Origin: Albifimbria verrucaria
Lineage: Eukaryota > Ascomycota > Sordariomycetes > Hypocreales > Stachybotryaceae
Reading direction: 5' to 3'
DNA: 64,000 nt
Assembly: GCA_020081605.1 (NCBI GenBank)
Contig: JAHREC010000062.1
Coordinates: forward strand, 310,001-374,000
Of the stretch, positions 24,213 to 36,229 are shown one piece after another. A program made the position numbers and the translations under genes. The notes under the pieces are model-generated. The model saw only the letters and a list, made by a program, of their open reading frames with translations. It did no database searches and was not told the DNA's origin. The number at the start of each line of letters is the position of its first letter. Positions within the stretch are counted from its first letter, which is position 1.

Positions 24213-27200
24213 TCAAGCAAATCCGCTACATCTTACTACAGCAATTTCTCCATTTCTGGGACATAGTAATGACTTGTCGACACCCCATACACTGTAAAGA
24301 CTCAAACTGTCTCGACTAATCCAATCTCCAGGCAAGTAGAACAGCTTCTTCGTCAACCCTGATGGGAGCTGCCAGCAACATATTGCAAAATCTGTCGAGA
24401 GATAGATAAGTCTATTGCGAGACAGAACACTCAATGGTCGTAAAATATGTGAGAACATTTTGCGATCCAGAATAGACTGCTTTAACGACTTATGAATATG
24501 ATCTTGGTTTGAATCAGTGATTGCGGCTGCGGGAATTGATAACTGCGCGGTCTCAATGTACAAAAATGCCTTTTGTGTATCATTCGCTGTTTGTTGAGAT
24601 ACTTGCACTAGAAAGTGTTTTTATCCGGGGTAAGTAAGACTAGATCAATTGTAATTTGGTCGTTGTAAGCGCTTAATTCAGACTCTTTACTATCGAATGG
24701 AGTCTTATATTTGTAGGTGGAAATACTTTGGAGGTCCCAGTTAAGCATTATGATTTGGGTATTTTCGAATTCGATGATCAGCGATGGGTCATACGGGTGA
24801 CAAACAAAAGTGCGTGTCATAGCTTCCCGGTCCTGAGAGTATGTGACCTTATAGGTTTTCAAACATACTGTGTGAATCGACATTGAAGCCTGTACAAACA
24901 TCTTGGCTTCTTTAGTGTGAAACAGCAGCTGTAGTATGGGCCCTTTAATGACGTTCTGCATAGGGATTTCTGCCGTTAGAGTCGCCTCTGGAGAGTCTGA
25001 ATCTGAATCGCCCAGGATTGACAGAAATCTGAGTTGCCTCCCGGAGTCATAGAAGCACACTATACTCCCATCGTCACTACAAGCTATCGTCTCGATGCTG
25101 AGAAAACTTCTTGAAGCATAAACTTGAGATGTTTTTCCATCTTTAGCACCGTGGAGACGAATGCTACCTCTTTCAGTGCCGGAAAAATAATATTTGCCCC
25201 CAGATGAGCATGCAATGGAAGTGATTGAGTCCACATGTTTGTAAAACCCAAGTGATATAGAGATTGATGAAATATCGCTATCGCTCTGAGCGTCGTTTGG
25301 CGTGCTCATATCCTCTACGAATTTGACCAGTGCATTGGGTTCCCAAACACTTGCGTAATTCCCTCGAATGTCATAAAAACGGCAAACGTCTGGACTGAAA
25401 GCAATGTCGAACACAGTATCTTGTGACGCCAGTTGATAAAGAAGACTGAACGTATTTGTCGTAAAAATCTTTATTGTTCCCTTTCCATCACCAGTTGCCA
25501 TGACATAACCATCCCGACTCATTGACATGCGGGACGCTCCAACAGCCAACTCATCGGTGGCGGATGTGTAGGGGTTCCATTTAAATATGACACCTTCAAT
25601 ATAAACTCCAATCACTTCTGGAGTATGAGGAACCCATGCAGCGTCAATAACTTCCCTCTGGCAACAACATCTCTTTTGCGCCAACAATGGCCGATATGGG
25701 TTGGCCCTTCAGTTTCCCATGCAGATAGTGGGTGGCCACGGTAAGCCACAGCAATCATGCTCCCGTTTTCATTGAATGTCATGAAATTCGACGCATTCAG
25801 GAAATGACCCTCGAGTTCTGGTTCCTCGAGGCTTGCCACGGTTTGCCATGTGGGCGACGACTCATTGAGGGCAAGTGATCTTATCGTGCGATCATCTGAA
25901 GCAACATAGAGCATCTTGCTGTTGTTGACAAATAGCATTGCAAGCGGGCGAGGTCTAGAATCGAGATTCTTTACTGAAAGCTTGCACTTTCCTGTAGAAA
26001 CTTCCCATATTTTTGTGGTTCGATAACCATATGTAGCGATGAGGCTCCCACTGCTGTTTAGTTGAAATCTGTATAACCGTTCCTTGTGGCTAACTGGGCT
26101 AGCTGGTAATGGTTCGAAAGTGGAAGCATCATGGATATGAAGATCCCCGGAAGATGTCAGAATGGCAATCTGAGACCCCGCTGCTGCAATAGATGTAGCG
26201 AAAGCACCATCTCCAAGTGATATTCGTGCAAGTGAGTCATCCCAAGTCTGGTCTGAAAACCCTGAGATACTGATTTGTTTGGCTTCCGCCTTTCCGAAAC
26301 ATTGCCATATTGAAGTGTTTTCGGGACAGAATGGTGGAATAAGTTTATAGATGGCGTCTGGACTTTTTCTCAAGATGTTTCCAAATTTTCCAACAACCTT
26401 AATCAGATCTATTGACCAGCTTTCGCAGAGTTCAATCTCGACAATTCTTTCGCTCTCATCGCCCTTTTGGCAAGACGCCTTTCTTCGAGAGGCATATTTT
26501 GAGAGATGTTTCGATGCTTGAATAACATCACGCAGCTGTCCGTTTCTTGCAAGATAATCTATCCAGGTCAAAACCCAGGACCCGGTTAGAAAAGCTTTGA
26601 TCGTTTTTCCTACCTCGTCTGAGGAGTCAGAAGCGGCAACAAGGTGTGCGGGCCACATTGTAGCAGCGTAATTGAGAAATTCCGGTTCTTGTTTTCGGCT
26701 GACTTTTGTGCGGAGCCCAATAGTCATAAGACATCGCATGCAATTCAAGAAGATATTCTTGTGTGAATCACCTTTGTCGATCCGTAATATCTGAGCATCA
26801 TCTTTTGAAAGATACTCACGTGCAGTTTGGTGGATCATTGCCACGTTCCCACTTATGTCAATGACAATGAATCCAGCACAAAGATCAATGATTGATCTTT
26901 CCAGGTCAAACATGCCTGATATGTCGTCACTCAATGCGCACGATAGCTCAGCGATTGTGAGCACGCGAAATGACCACGTCAAATACTGTAGGATAGTGAT
27001 TGCAAATTCACGATCAGTAGTCGAAACATGTTGCACAACTGAAGACGCCATTCTATCATAAAGCGCCTCCATGCCAGCTGGTAATTGCTGTAATGCTCTC
27101 TCAACGTCGGCTTCTCGTCTGCAAAGGTTGATTTTCTCAACCGCAAGTCGTACCCACTTACTTGCATTAGTTGATAGTGCAAATTGAAGAACAGACAGTC

Positions 27201-29268
27201 TCTTACCAAGAAGTTGTTCTGGGAACCCTCCAAAATTCTCTCAGTTATCCTTGACTTGTAATCGGTTGATGCTGAGAAATGTAATTCCTTGTAGACGTAG
27301 CTTCGAAAATCATCCAAATTCCTACGGCCAGCCACTTCTATGGATACAGGTCGTAGACTTGGATGAATGCGACTGAAACAATCTTTTAATTCGGGAGTGT
27401 CGCGGCTTGTGATGAGGACTCTCACTGGGAAATGAGAACTCGACAATTCCGATAGTAGCTTGATCAACGTTGCTGGATCTTCAGATTCGTCAAGCCCATC
27501 GATCACCCAGAATATTGGCGTTTGAGATTCTATATTTAAAAGCAATGAACGGAATATACGTTCCCAAATAGCTCGCGGAGTAGCATTTTCCAGTTGAACC
27601 GCCTCATCAGCAAACTCAAGGAGTTTCTCCAGATACGCCGGTATCTTTTGAGCAATTTGGTATGAGATGGACCGGAGAATAAAACCTAGGGTGCGTTTTT
27701 TTCTGTCACCAAAACGGATGAAGAAATATTGACAGGAGGCAGTTTCTTCCATCAATTTGTTGATGATAAAGGTAGACATCACTGACTTTCCTGACGCAGG
27801 CCCTCCGTAGAGCCAGAGGAGACGTGAAACAGGCTGGGGATCATGTCGCCAATCTAGAAAATCAACGTCATTTAAAATCCACTCAGAGGTTCCCTGCACC
27901 CATTGGTCGCGAAAAAGCTATAATCAATTGCCGGCAGCTGTGTTATTCCAAGCAAAGATTTCAGATTAAAGGAATCTTGTCGAGTAGATCGAGCTAGCTC
28001 TGCCGGTCTATTTGTCGAGATTATCTTACTTATGATGGATTTGAGAATGTTTCTCACTGCAACGTAGTTAGGGTCATGCGGACTGTCGTATTTGCAAACA
28101 TTCTGGTGGTCGGCTTGAAGTGCTTTTGAAGTTTCGCCTGGATAACTGAGCACTGATGAATCCTTTTCTAGGACCATCTAAGGCCATCAATATCAAGATC
28201 AATGAAGCGAATTCGAGGGTGCCTACCACTCTCGTGTTTTTAAGTCCAATAGGTGTAGGTAGTGTTTCGTAAAAGAAACAATATCCAATTTCGGAGCAAT
28301 GTGACGGAACTGTTCATTGAGCTTTTGTAAAGTAAGCGAGTTCTTGGCCATCTCAGCCACATATTGCTTAGAGTTTGTGACCATGGTGGATTGAAGTATC
28401 CGGTTCAGCGTTTGTGCCAGGTTTGTCCCACGGTGAGGAGTGGCCAGAAATGTGATTGCAGCGATGGACTTAATAATGTGCGCATATTCAGGGTCGTTTT
28501 GTCCTTGCATGTATGCCTGGAAGTTATCAGTCGCCAATTATCGGGTTACCGCTCTCATATCAATACGCACTTCCTTTAAAATCAGTCCTCCCATACTATG
28601 GACGACAAATATCAGAGGCACCTTCACGGCAATTTAGCTCTGCTTCGTCGTGGGCTGTCGCTCGTAGAGACTTACGTTTCCCATTTTGAGATCTGCTTTC
28701 TGTTGATCTTGGCCGTATTTCAAATCAAATAAGAGGTCCTTTGCAAAATCTAGCATAGAGACACTGATGTTGCTTGCTTTACGGAAAGCAGCATTATAAC
28801 CAAATGTGAGAATTCGTGCTAGACAGATATCTGGTTCAAGGGCGAGGAAAGTGAGTGGCCAAAACAGTTCTGGATCCTTGGATTTAGACCAAGTGCCCTT
28901 GCTGGTACCACCAAGTCCATGAATGAAGACAATGTCGGCCCTGTGGCCATTTTGCGGTGTGTATACGACATTTAAGCCCAGTGAGCCTGGATCAATTTCA
29001 CCCACTTTCAACGATTCAGTATTATTCGAGGTAGCTGTTGGCGACCGTTGAATTCTCAATTCGCTGTCATCAATATTGCCATCTCCGATGCTTATTTGAC
29101 CATGTGATGGGGATGGGCTGGGTTCGCGGGTGGCTGGAGCAGAGCCAGGCACCAACGATTCTGAGCCACCTTCGCTACGTTTCCGCCCTAATCGAGTGAG
29201 CTTTCGAAACTATGGTGGGATGGTCAGTGGTATTGTCTTGTGCTCTCTAGAAGGCCTCGTCTCACCAT
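24213..29268 (-). CDS. STAND/NLR-like protein: lipase-like (SesB) N-terminus, NACHT NTPase, WD40-type beta-propeller
   Basis: About 1,550 residues in seven exons. Introns: 29210-29265, 28622-28675, 28517-28570, 28178-28226 and 27157-27206, plus at least the breaks below. The N-terminal third is an alpha/beta hydrolase-like domain with VFIHGLGG and a nucleophile motif VHSMGG (near 28590). NACHT follows with Walker A GGPASGKS (near 27800) and Walker B FWVIDGLDE (near 27500). The C-terminal half is a series of beta-propeller-like repeats. Such proteins act in fungal non-self recognition: the propeller senses, NACHT oligomerises and the lipase-like domain is the effector. Four runs are one base short: 28271-28274, 27912-27916, 25654-25656 and 24618-24622. 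The start at 29268, directly before an intron, is tentative. Confidence 0.8.
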
Positions 29269-29845
29269 TCTTGCCGTCAGCCGTTAAGTACTATATCTAT
29301 GGCGACATTTTAATACATTGCCGAACACTAGAAAATGTATGGGTAGCACATATCACCTGTACCCTTTCCAGATAAAATGATGGTGCAGAGGGCCAGGAGA
29401 TGCCGGAAAGCGCCCCGAGCAGCCTAGCCTTTCATCTATGATTTTCAGGACTTAGATCGGTGGCCAAAACTCGGACTTTCCCAGGTCATTGTGTTATTTC
29501 TATACAGTTTGGACAAAGCTGCTAACCGCCAGCCTCAGGAGGCATGCTTGCATAAGCCGTCGTTTGGAACCATTGAGCGTGTGCGATTAAACGCTTACGT
29601 TGACAGGGATCAACTCCAGATACCAATGAGATAGCACCAATTTGATAGCGATGTGGGTACCTCGAATGGCGTACCAATCGAACACCAACAATTCTTCTGG
29701 TTTATGCAGTTGGTTGGACTTTGATTTCAGGAGAAACTCGTAAAGGTGTAGGGGTAGTAGTCCCCGCTCCTGTAATATCTTCATCGATCTCGGGGTCATC
29801 CCATCCACAGTAGAGACATTGCATCGAGTGCACACTTGGATAAGA
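29269..29845. promoter_or_regulatory. Divergent promoter between the STAND gene and the ketosamine-kinase-like gene
   Basis: About 580 bases between two outward-facing starts. A minus-strand frame at 29587-29835 has no recognisable features and is treated as chance. No specific site identified. Confidence 0.4.
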
Positions 29846-31188
29846 ATGACGGAATCATTGACAGAGTACGCGCCAGGTATTCATGATCATGTCTCCGAGC
29901 CGTCAGGGGAATATTTGGAAAATGTCACCGGAGACTTCCTTTACCAAAAGCCGTACTTAAAGGTAAGTCGTCTTCCGATCATTGTCCTATTTGACTCTCA
30001 CGTGTCTTCATCAGTATTGCCAAAAGATGTGACCATAGTTTCTTGTGAAAAGAGTGGCATCTCAGCTTGGACTAAGACGGCGAAGCTCTCGGTCCTATTG
30101 CCAGATGGAACTCCAAAGCGCTACTTCCTCAAGGTATGTGGTTGAATGGTCCCCACTTTCTATCATTTGCTGAGGGATATGTCAACTGTAGTGTATAACT
30201 GGCCAGGGTGCTCGGGCTCTAGTGGAGGGCGAATATCACTCTGTTTCGGCCATTAATGCCGTAGTTCCAGGGTTATCACCACAGGCCGCAGGTTGGGGAC
30301 AATATGATGTTGGTGATACTACTTACTATTTTTTCGTCGGAGACTTCCATGATATGGATCTTGCAGCAGCACCCGATCCTGTCGAATTCGCAGCTCAAGT
30401 GGCTGCCCTTCATCAAGGAGGCATTTCTCCCAATGGCATGTTCGGATTTCCTGTTACAACAGTCATTGGTAAGATGGAGCGTACAGTTACCTGGGAAAGC
30501 AGCTGGGCAACTTCTTTCACTCATCAGCTTAAGGATGTTATCAAATTCGATAATGATACCAATGGACCATGGCCAGAACTTGACGCTGCCTGCAACCAAT
30601 TAATTGAAGTGGTCATTCCCCGCCTTTTAGGGGTCCTTCAATCTGATGGCCGTCAAATTACCCCTACTTTAATCCATGGCGACCTTTGGGAGAACAATGT
30701 TGGTATTGATATGGAAAGTGGAGACATAATTCTTTTCGACCCAGGGTGCACGTACTCACATAATGAGATGGAGTTTGGTACATGGCGCTGCTCCTGGGCT
30801 TTCCACTTCAACTCGCCATTATATATTCGACAATACCAGAAACATATACAGCCTTCCGAGCCAGTGGAAGAATGGGATGATCGCAATCGACTGTATAGCA
30901 TTCATCCGTACTTGACAGACTCTGCTGGCCACCCAGGAAGTCTTTCTAGACAAATGTAAGCACCCTTGACAGGATCCCTACCCTAGCCCTTTGTCATGAG
31001 CCTTGAGGCTCCGTATTTGACTGTTATAATGTGTCCTTTACATTGCGAAGTTTGACTGATTGTGGCTTTTTAGAGCGTACAACGACATATTGTATCTCTG
31101 TGAGAAATACGGACCGCTGGATAGTCTCGAACGTTACGATCCAGAAAAAGACATCACAGTGACTGGGGTCATATTCCTTTTATCATAA
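29846..31188 (+). CDS. Ketosamine-3-kinase / fructosamine kinase family protein
   Basis: About 365 residues in four exons, ATG at 29846 and TAA at 31186-31188. Introns: 29963-30014, 30134-30206 and 30956-31073. The kinase-like catalytic loop is HGDLWENN (near 30680), followed by a metal-binding FDPG, the pattern of fructosamine/ribulosamine 3-kinases, which phosphorylate sugar adducts on proteins and so remove glycation damage; the SAWTKTA strand near the N-terminus fits the same family. The A-run 29946-29949 is one base short; with that base, exon 1 joins exon 2 in phase. Divergent from the STAND gene. Confidence 0.82.
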
Positions 31189-33933
31189 ATCAGCTTGAGT
31201 GAATCGCTTGACCTGGTCTATTGCACATGACGGCAGTCATGGGAGAAAACGCAGGGGAGCTATTTATTCTTTTCTTTTCTTATGAGCTGAACAAACAAGG
31301 CACTTTTCCAGGCACAATATATCTTGATTCCAATGAAGCTGTTTCAACGAACATGTTGCTCTTGGCAGCAGAGAATATAGCTGCCCTCAATAAATTTTAC
31401 GCAGCAAGTGGGCAAATAAAATGACATAATGTTCATTGGAGAAAATGCGAACATATAATGTGTCCATTCGTACTAAGTGATAAAATGTTCCGCAAGTACA
31501 TTTGCTACTGACTGGCTGTTGTGGTACGTCTATGATACCCTGTCTTTGTTCTGTTACAATCGGTCAGGCATGTCCCCTTCACCTTTGGCTGCTTGAGAAC
31601 ACATCATACCGAAGCTAATCATCGGAAGTGGTGGGATACATATGAACTAATGATACTTTCTTGCCCTGATTAACTTCTGGTGGCAGTCAATTCCGCTACT
31701 CAGACGAGAGGCATAAATGATGATGATCACATCTGCCGCTTGGGCCAAGCCTCATAGAAACATGTTCGGCCGCTATCCCAGGCATCGCTCGTGGTGTTGA
31801 ACATTCCACGAGTGCAAAGTACATCTGATATGACCCCGTTTTGCGGCTCATAGACTCATAGCTTCGCTAATGGAAGTCTCCCTTGTACTTGTCCTATCTA
31901 GAATGCAAGTCATTTCACCGTGTATGCAACACGAGCACCCAGCTACCCTGTAGCTTCGTAGCATCAAGCGTGAGAAATTGCCGAGCGAAAAGATAAAATG
32001 AAAGGCACAGCAAGTTTTATGGCCAAAGAAACCCAAACTCAGTCTTCAAAACCACTATTTAATAGAAAAGTCAAGGCAATATTTGCATCTGACATATGTA
32101 CTGAATCGCTCTTAGACTTCTTGAATTCTTCTCTTTACACAGACCTAGCCATCAATTATTTTACGATGGATTTATTCAACAAATGATAACTTCCCTACTA
32201 CACAGTAGAGAAAATTCCCAGCTTTTTTTCACTTGATTATCCATCTTCAACAATCTCAACTTACCCTCTAGTCGAACATGCCGGTGAGAACTGCACCCCT
32301 CGAGCCTGAGCTTCAAGCGATTAATTTGATCAGCTTAGTTATGCAATAGCAATCGTACTTGATTCTACTTCTTCTTTCTGTGTTAGAGCCCCCAGGCCCC
32401 TGACCCGGGGCTTTCTTCAAATCAGGCCCACGGGGACACTTCAGACGTGGGACCATCAGGCCCACACGGACTGGAGACGTGATCCAGCGAGGAGATATTC
32501 GCCGAGTGTAGTGCCGAAGTTGTTGGCTATTGCTTATCTTGATTCCTGCCACAGCCAAGTGCTAGAGTCGAGCCGCAGATGGGCAGGGACGTAATAGCTC
32601 CTTGCGCGGCATGCTGCGGAACACAACAGGAACGAGTGCAGCATCACGTAATTACCATCGAGGTGAACATGGTCCATAATACATGATTACAAGATATATT
32701 GGTTCATGGATGATATTGCAAGGCAATTGAAAGAATAAAATTAGACCTGCTTACCTTTCGGTCTTATTTGAGCGGTCCCAGTTGGACCTGTTCATAACCC
32801 TGGCTTGTCGTATTTCAAGCACTGAGATTCATGCCGCATAGACTTTCTTCCCTGCCCGTCAGCAAACCAGAGTCAATTGGGGATGTCAGTAGAAGCTCTG
32901 CCATCAGCATCTGCTCCGTACTCCGTGTTTTGGGTGGGTGAATTCTTTGGAGGTCCCGTGGGGTGTGGGGATGTGGGATACTGATTTGCTCCCTTTGATG
33001 CAGGCCATGTTCTTGGATCGTCGACTACGTAGGTGCGGTCTGGGCAGAGAGGGCTGTAACGCATACTGCATGAGGACGAAATCTCTGCGCACGTCTGCGA
33101 GTATCAAACCCCACAGGATGTGCCAAGGCTACTACTGACAAGGAAACGGTCGGCAGTCTAAATGAATTCGGCCGATGATCAACAATCGCTCGTGCCAATC
33201 AGAGGCACGTAATGGCGGTCGATACAGGCAAGGCAACTCGATCGGAATCTGCCCGAAAATCTCATTACTCTGTCCCAAGATTTCCTACGTCATGGCTAGT
33301 CTCACTTCCTTCACGTGGAAATAAGCGTGGACAGATTGATGTGCAGGCTCTCGATTCTGATTCTTTTTTCTTTTTTTCTTCGTCTGTTTTAGTTTAAGAT
33401 TTAAGTAAAGCACGTTGCTGCTAATGCGAATTTTGTCGTGCATAAAGCCCAGGCTATTCAGAGAGGGTCCAATATTCCTTACCTGACCCAGATCGCGCGT
33501 GTCCGTCATCCCGCTGAGCCGCTAGCATCGGCCCTTCTCCGTATTAGGGCCACTCTGACAATCTTGATCCCCAGACTTCGTCGGCCAATTTTTTCTCTCC
33601 TGTTCCCTGAGTAATGACGGCCCTGGTGTGCCTGGGCGTAGGTCACCTGGGCGAGTATGGTGCACAGCTGTCTCCGTTGTTTCGTCATCTCCACAAATGA
33701 CGATTGCCAAGTTACGATGCACCTGGGGCCTGGGCCGCTGCCTTTTCATGTCCCTTTTTCCTCTTCTTTCTTCTTATTATGATTGCGCCTTCTGCTTTGT
33801 CCTTTAACGTTCTGGGCATTTAGAGAGTCGGTCGTGGTGGTTTTTGTTTTATTTCTTTTAATCTCCCATTGATATAGATTTTGGTTGACTCGTTCCGTGT
33901 GTTTCACTGGATACCTCAACCATCCAAGAAAAC
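31189..33933. other. Long intergenic region upstream of the hexose transporter
   Basis: About 2.7 kb without a supported gene. It contains a GC-rich patch at 32385-32480 in which the string atcaggcccac occurs twice (near 32422 and 32455), and pyrimidine-rich tracts at 33360-33385 and 33750-33870. The length fits an extended promoter for the sugar transporter. Confidence 0.4.
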
Positions 33934-35732
33934 ATGTTGGGAAGAAAGTGAGCTGGCTTTACCCAGACGCCTCTGTTCTTGAGTAAACCTGAAGCTAACA
34001 ATGTATCTTATTATCTGTTTAGGTCCTTCAAGGTCAATGGCGCCGATTGCGGTGCTGAGGCTCTCCTCTTGGGTATTACCACATCCATTGGAGGGTTCCT
34101 CTTCGGCTACGACACTGGTCAGATCTCTGGCCTCTTGATCTTCTCCGACTTTAGAAACCGCTTCGCCCAGAACGAACAGGACAATGGACCGAAGACCTGG
34201 GATCCAATTATTCAGTCGACTCTGGTATCACTCATGAGCATTGGCTGCTTGGTTGGTGCTTTGGTGGGAGCTTAGTAAGCAATCGAACTCGGAATTGGCG
34301 TTTTTGTTAGTAGTCTAACGGGCATTTACAGTTCAGCTGATTGGTTTGGTCGTCGGAAGAGCATTGTGTACGGTGTTTTGGTTTTCGTCATCGGCAACGC
34401 CGTCCAGATTGCCGCCCAGTATAGCTGGGTGCATATGTGCTGTGCCAGAATCCTTGCAGGGTTAGGCCTTGGAGTTGTCTCTGTGGGCGTCCTGATGTTT
34501 CAGTCTGAATCTGCTCCGCGTGAGATCCGAGGTGCTGTTGTTAGCTCTTACCAGCTGATGATCACCATTGGAATTCTCGTCTCAAACATCATCAACTACG
34601 GCGTCAGAAATATCCAGGACTCGAGCGCGTCCTGGCGGATCGTCATTGGACTCAGTATCGCCTTTTCGATTCCCCTTGCCATCGGTGTTATGCTCGTCCC
34701 AGAGTCTCCCTGATGGCTTGCTGGGCAGGATGATTGGGAAGGCACTCGAATGTCGATGGCTAGGCTCCGCGGCCTCAAGCACGACCCTAATAACCCTCTT
34801 GTTGAAGCTGATCTTCAAGAGATGATGGAAATAATTCAGCGCGAGCGTCGTGAAGGCCAGGGTACATGGGCCGAGTGCTTTTCCCCAAGTGCCAAGGTCC
34901 CGAAGACGTTGTATCGAACCTTATTGGGCACCGGAATCCAGTTCTTACAGCAGTGGGCTGGTGTCAACTACTTCTTCTACTATGGATCCACTATCTTCGA
35001 ATCAGCAGGCATCGAAGATCCTATCCAGACCCAGCTCATCTTGGGTGCTGTCAACGTGGCCACTACATTTTATGGTCTTTATATTGTCGAGAAATACGGT
35101 AGAAGATGGCCACTATTCATTGGCGCCCTGTGGCAAGCAGCTTGGCTTCTTGTGTTTGCAAGCGTCGGAACAGCCATTGACCCGAAAGGTAGCAGAGCGG
35201 TTGGCATTGTCTTAATCGTTTCAGCTTGCATGTACATTGCCGCTTTTGCTGGAACTTGGGGCCTATGGCCTGGGTTGTGACTGGCGAAACTTTCCCTTGC
35301 GAACTCGCGCCAAGCAGGCGTCTTTGGCCACAGCCGGAAACTGGCTCGGTAACTGTAAGCGCAAACATGGCCCCTACATAGGGATTTATTAGATGGTTCG
35401 GTCTATTTGCTAACTGTTTTATCTTAGTCATGGTTGGTTTCTTATCCCCAATCGCTACAAGTGGTATTTCATACGCTTTTGGTTTTGTATTCGTCGGCAC
35501 CAACCTTTTCGCCGCGGCTGTTGTATGGTTCTTCCTTTACGAATCCCGAATGCTGAGCTTGGAGCACGTCGATCTCATGTACAGCCAGCCGGAGCTCAAA
35601 GCATGGAGCAGCGCCAAATGGACACCCCCAGGCTATATCACCAGAGAGCAGAGAGACGAGGCCTTCTTCCAGAAGATTAGCAAGAAGACTGTACAACAGG
35701 TGGAGAAGACCAATGCAAGTGCTAGTGAATAA
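33934..35732 (+). CDS. MFS hexose transporter (HXT type) with an in-frame stop
   Basis: About 531 residues in four exons, ATG at 33934. Introns: 33948-34022, 34275-34331 and 35355-35427. Sugar-porter motifs: GGFLFGYDTGQISG in TM1, DWFGRRKS, QQWAGVNYFFYY in TM7, VEKYGRRWP, and PESP at the end of TM6. Likely a plasma-membrane glucose/hexose uptake protein. Two kinds of damage: TGA at 34711-34713 stands exactly where the family has Arg after PESP (a CGA to TGA change, frame unchanged on both sides), and two runs are one base short (35262-35263 and 35294-35296). If the TGA is real, the product is truncated after about six membrane segments. Confidence 0.83.
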
Positions 35733-36229
35733 ACTGTTAAGAGCTTGGGGGACCTGGTCAGATATATACCAAATTGCATATCAGTTTCCAAAGGATATTA
35801 AGAGCACACCCTGTACTTGATACAGAGTTGTGAATCATTGTTTAATTTATTGGTCATTGCTGATACACTTTTAACATTTTGAAGTGTGGGGTCTTCACTT
35901 TGCTTAACGGTCCTTGACGCTCTAAAGTAGTGAATTAGATCAGCAATGAACATACGATCAGGGCTGACATCATCCTGAGATGGCACACCTTTGCCCTTAT
36001 CGGCATGTAGGTATAAAGTACAAGACCAGAAAAGAAGTTGCTACTTATATACCGTCCCAGTAATGAGCCCGATACGAGATGGCTTAGGTGACATTTTGCC
36101 ATAATTTTGGAGATTCACATTCCTCAGCGAAACAACGATCATAGTCTATTTAGGGCCAGTAACATAAATGCATAATAACAAAGGGGTTTGTGAGTATTGC
36201 ATTCTAGAGATGATGATTTGCGGAGCAAC
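35733..36229. other. Intergenic region between convergent genes
   Basis: About 500 bases holding the 3' flanks of the hexose transporter and the Zn2Cys6 regulator. No gene or repeat recognised. Confidence 0.4.
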
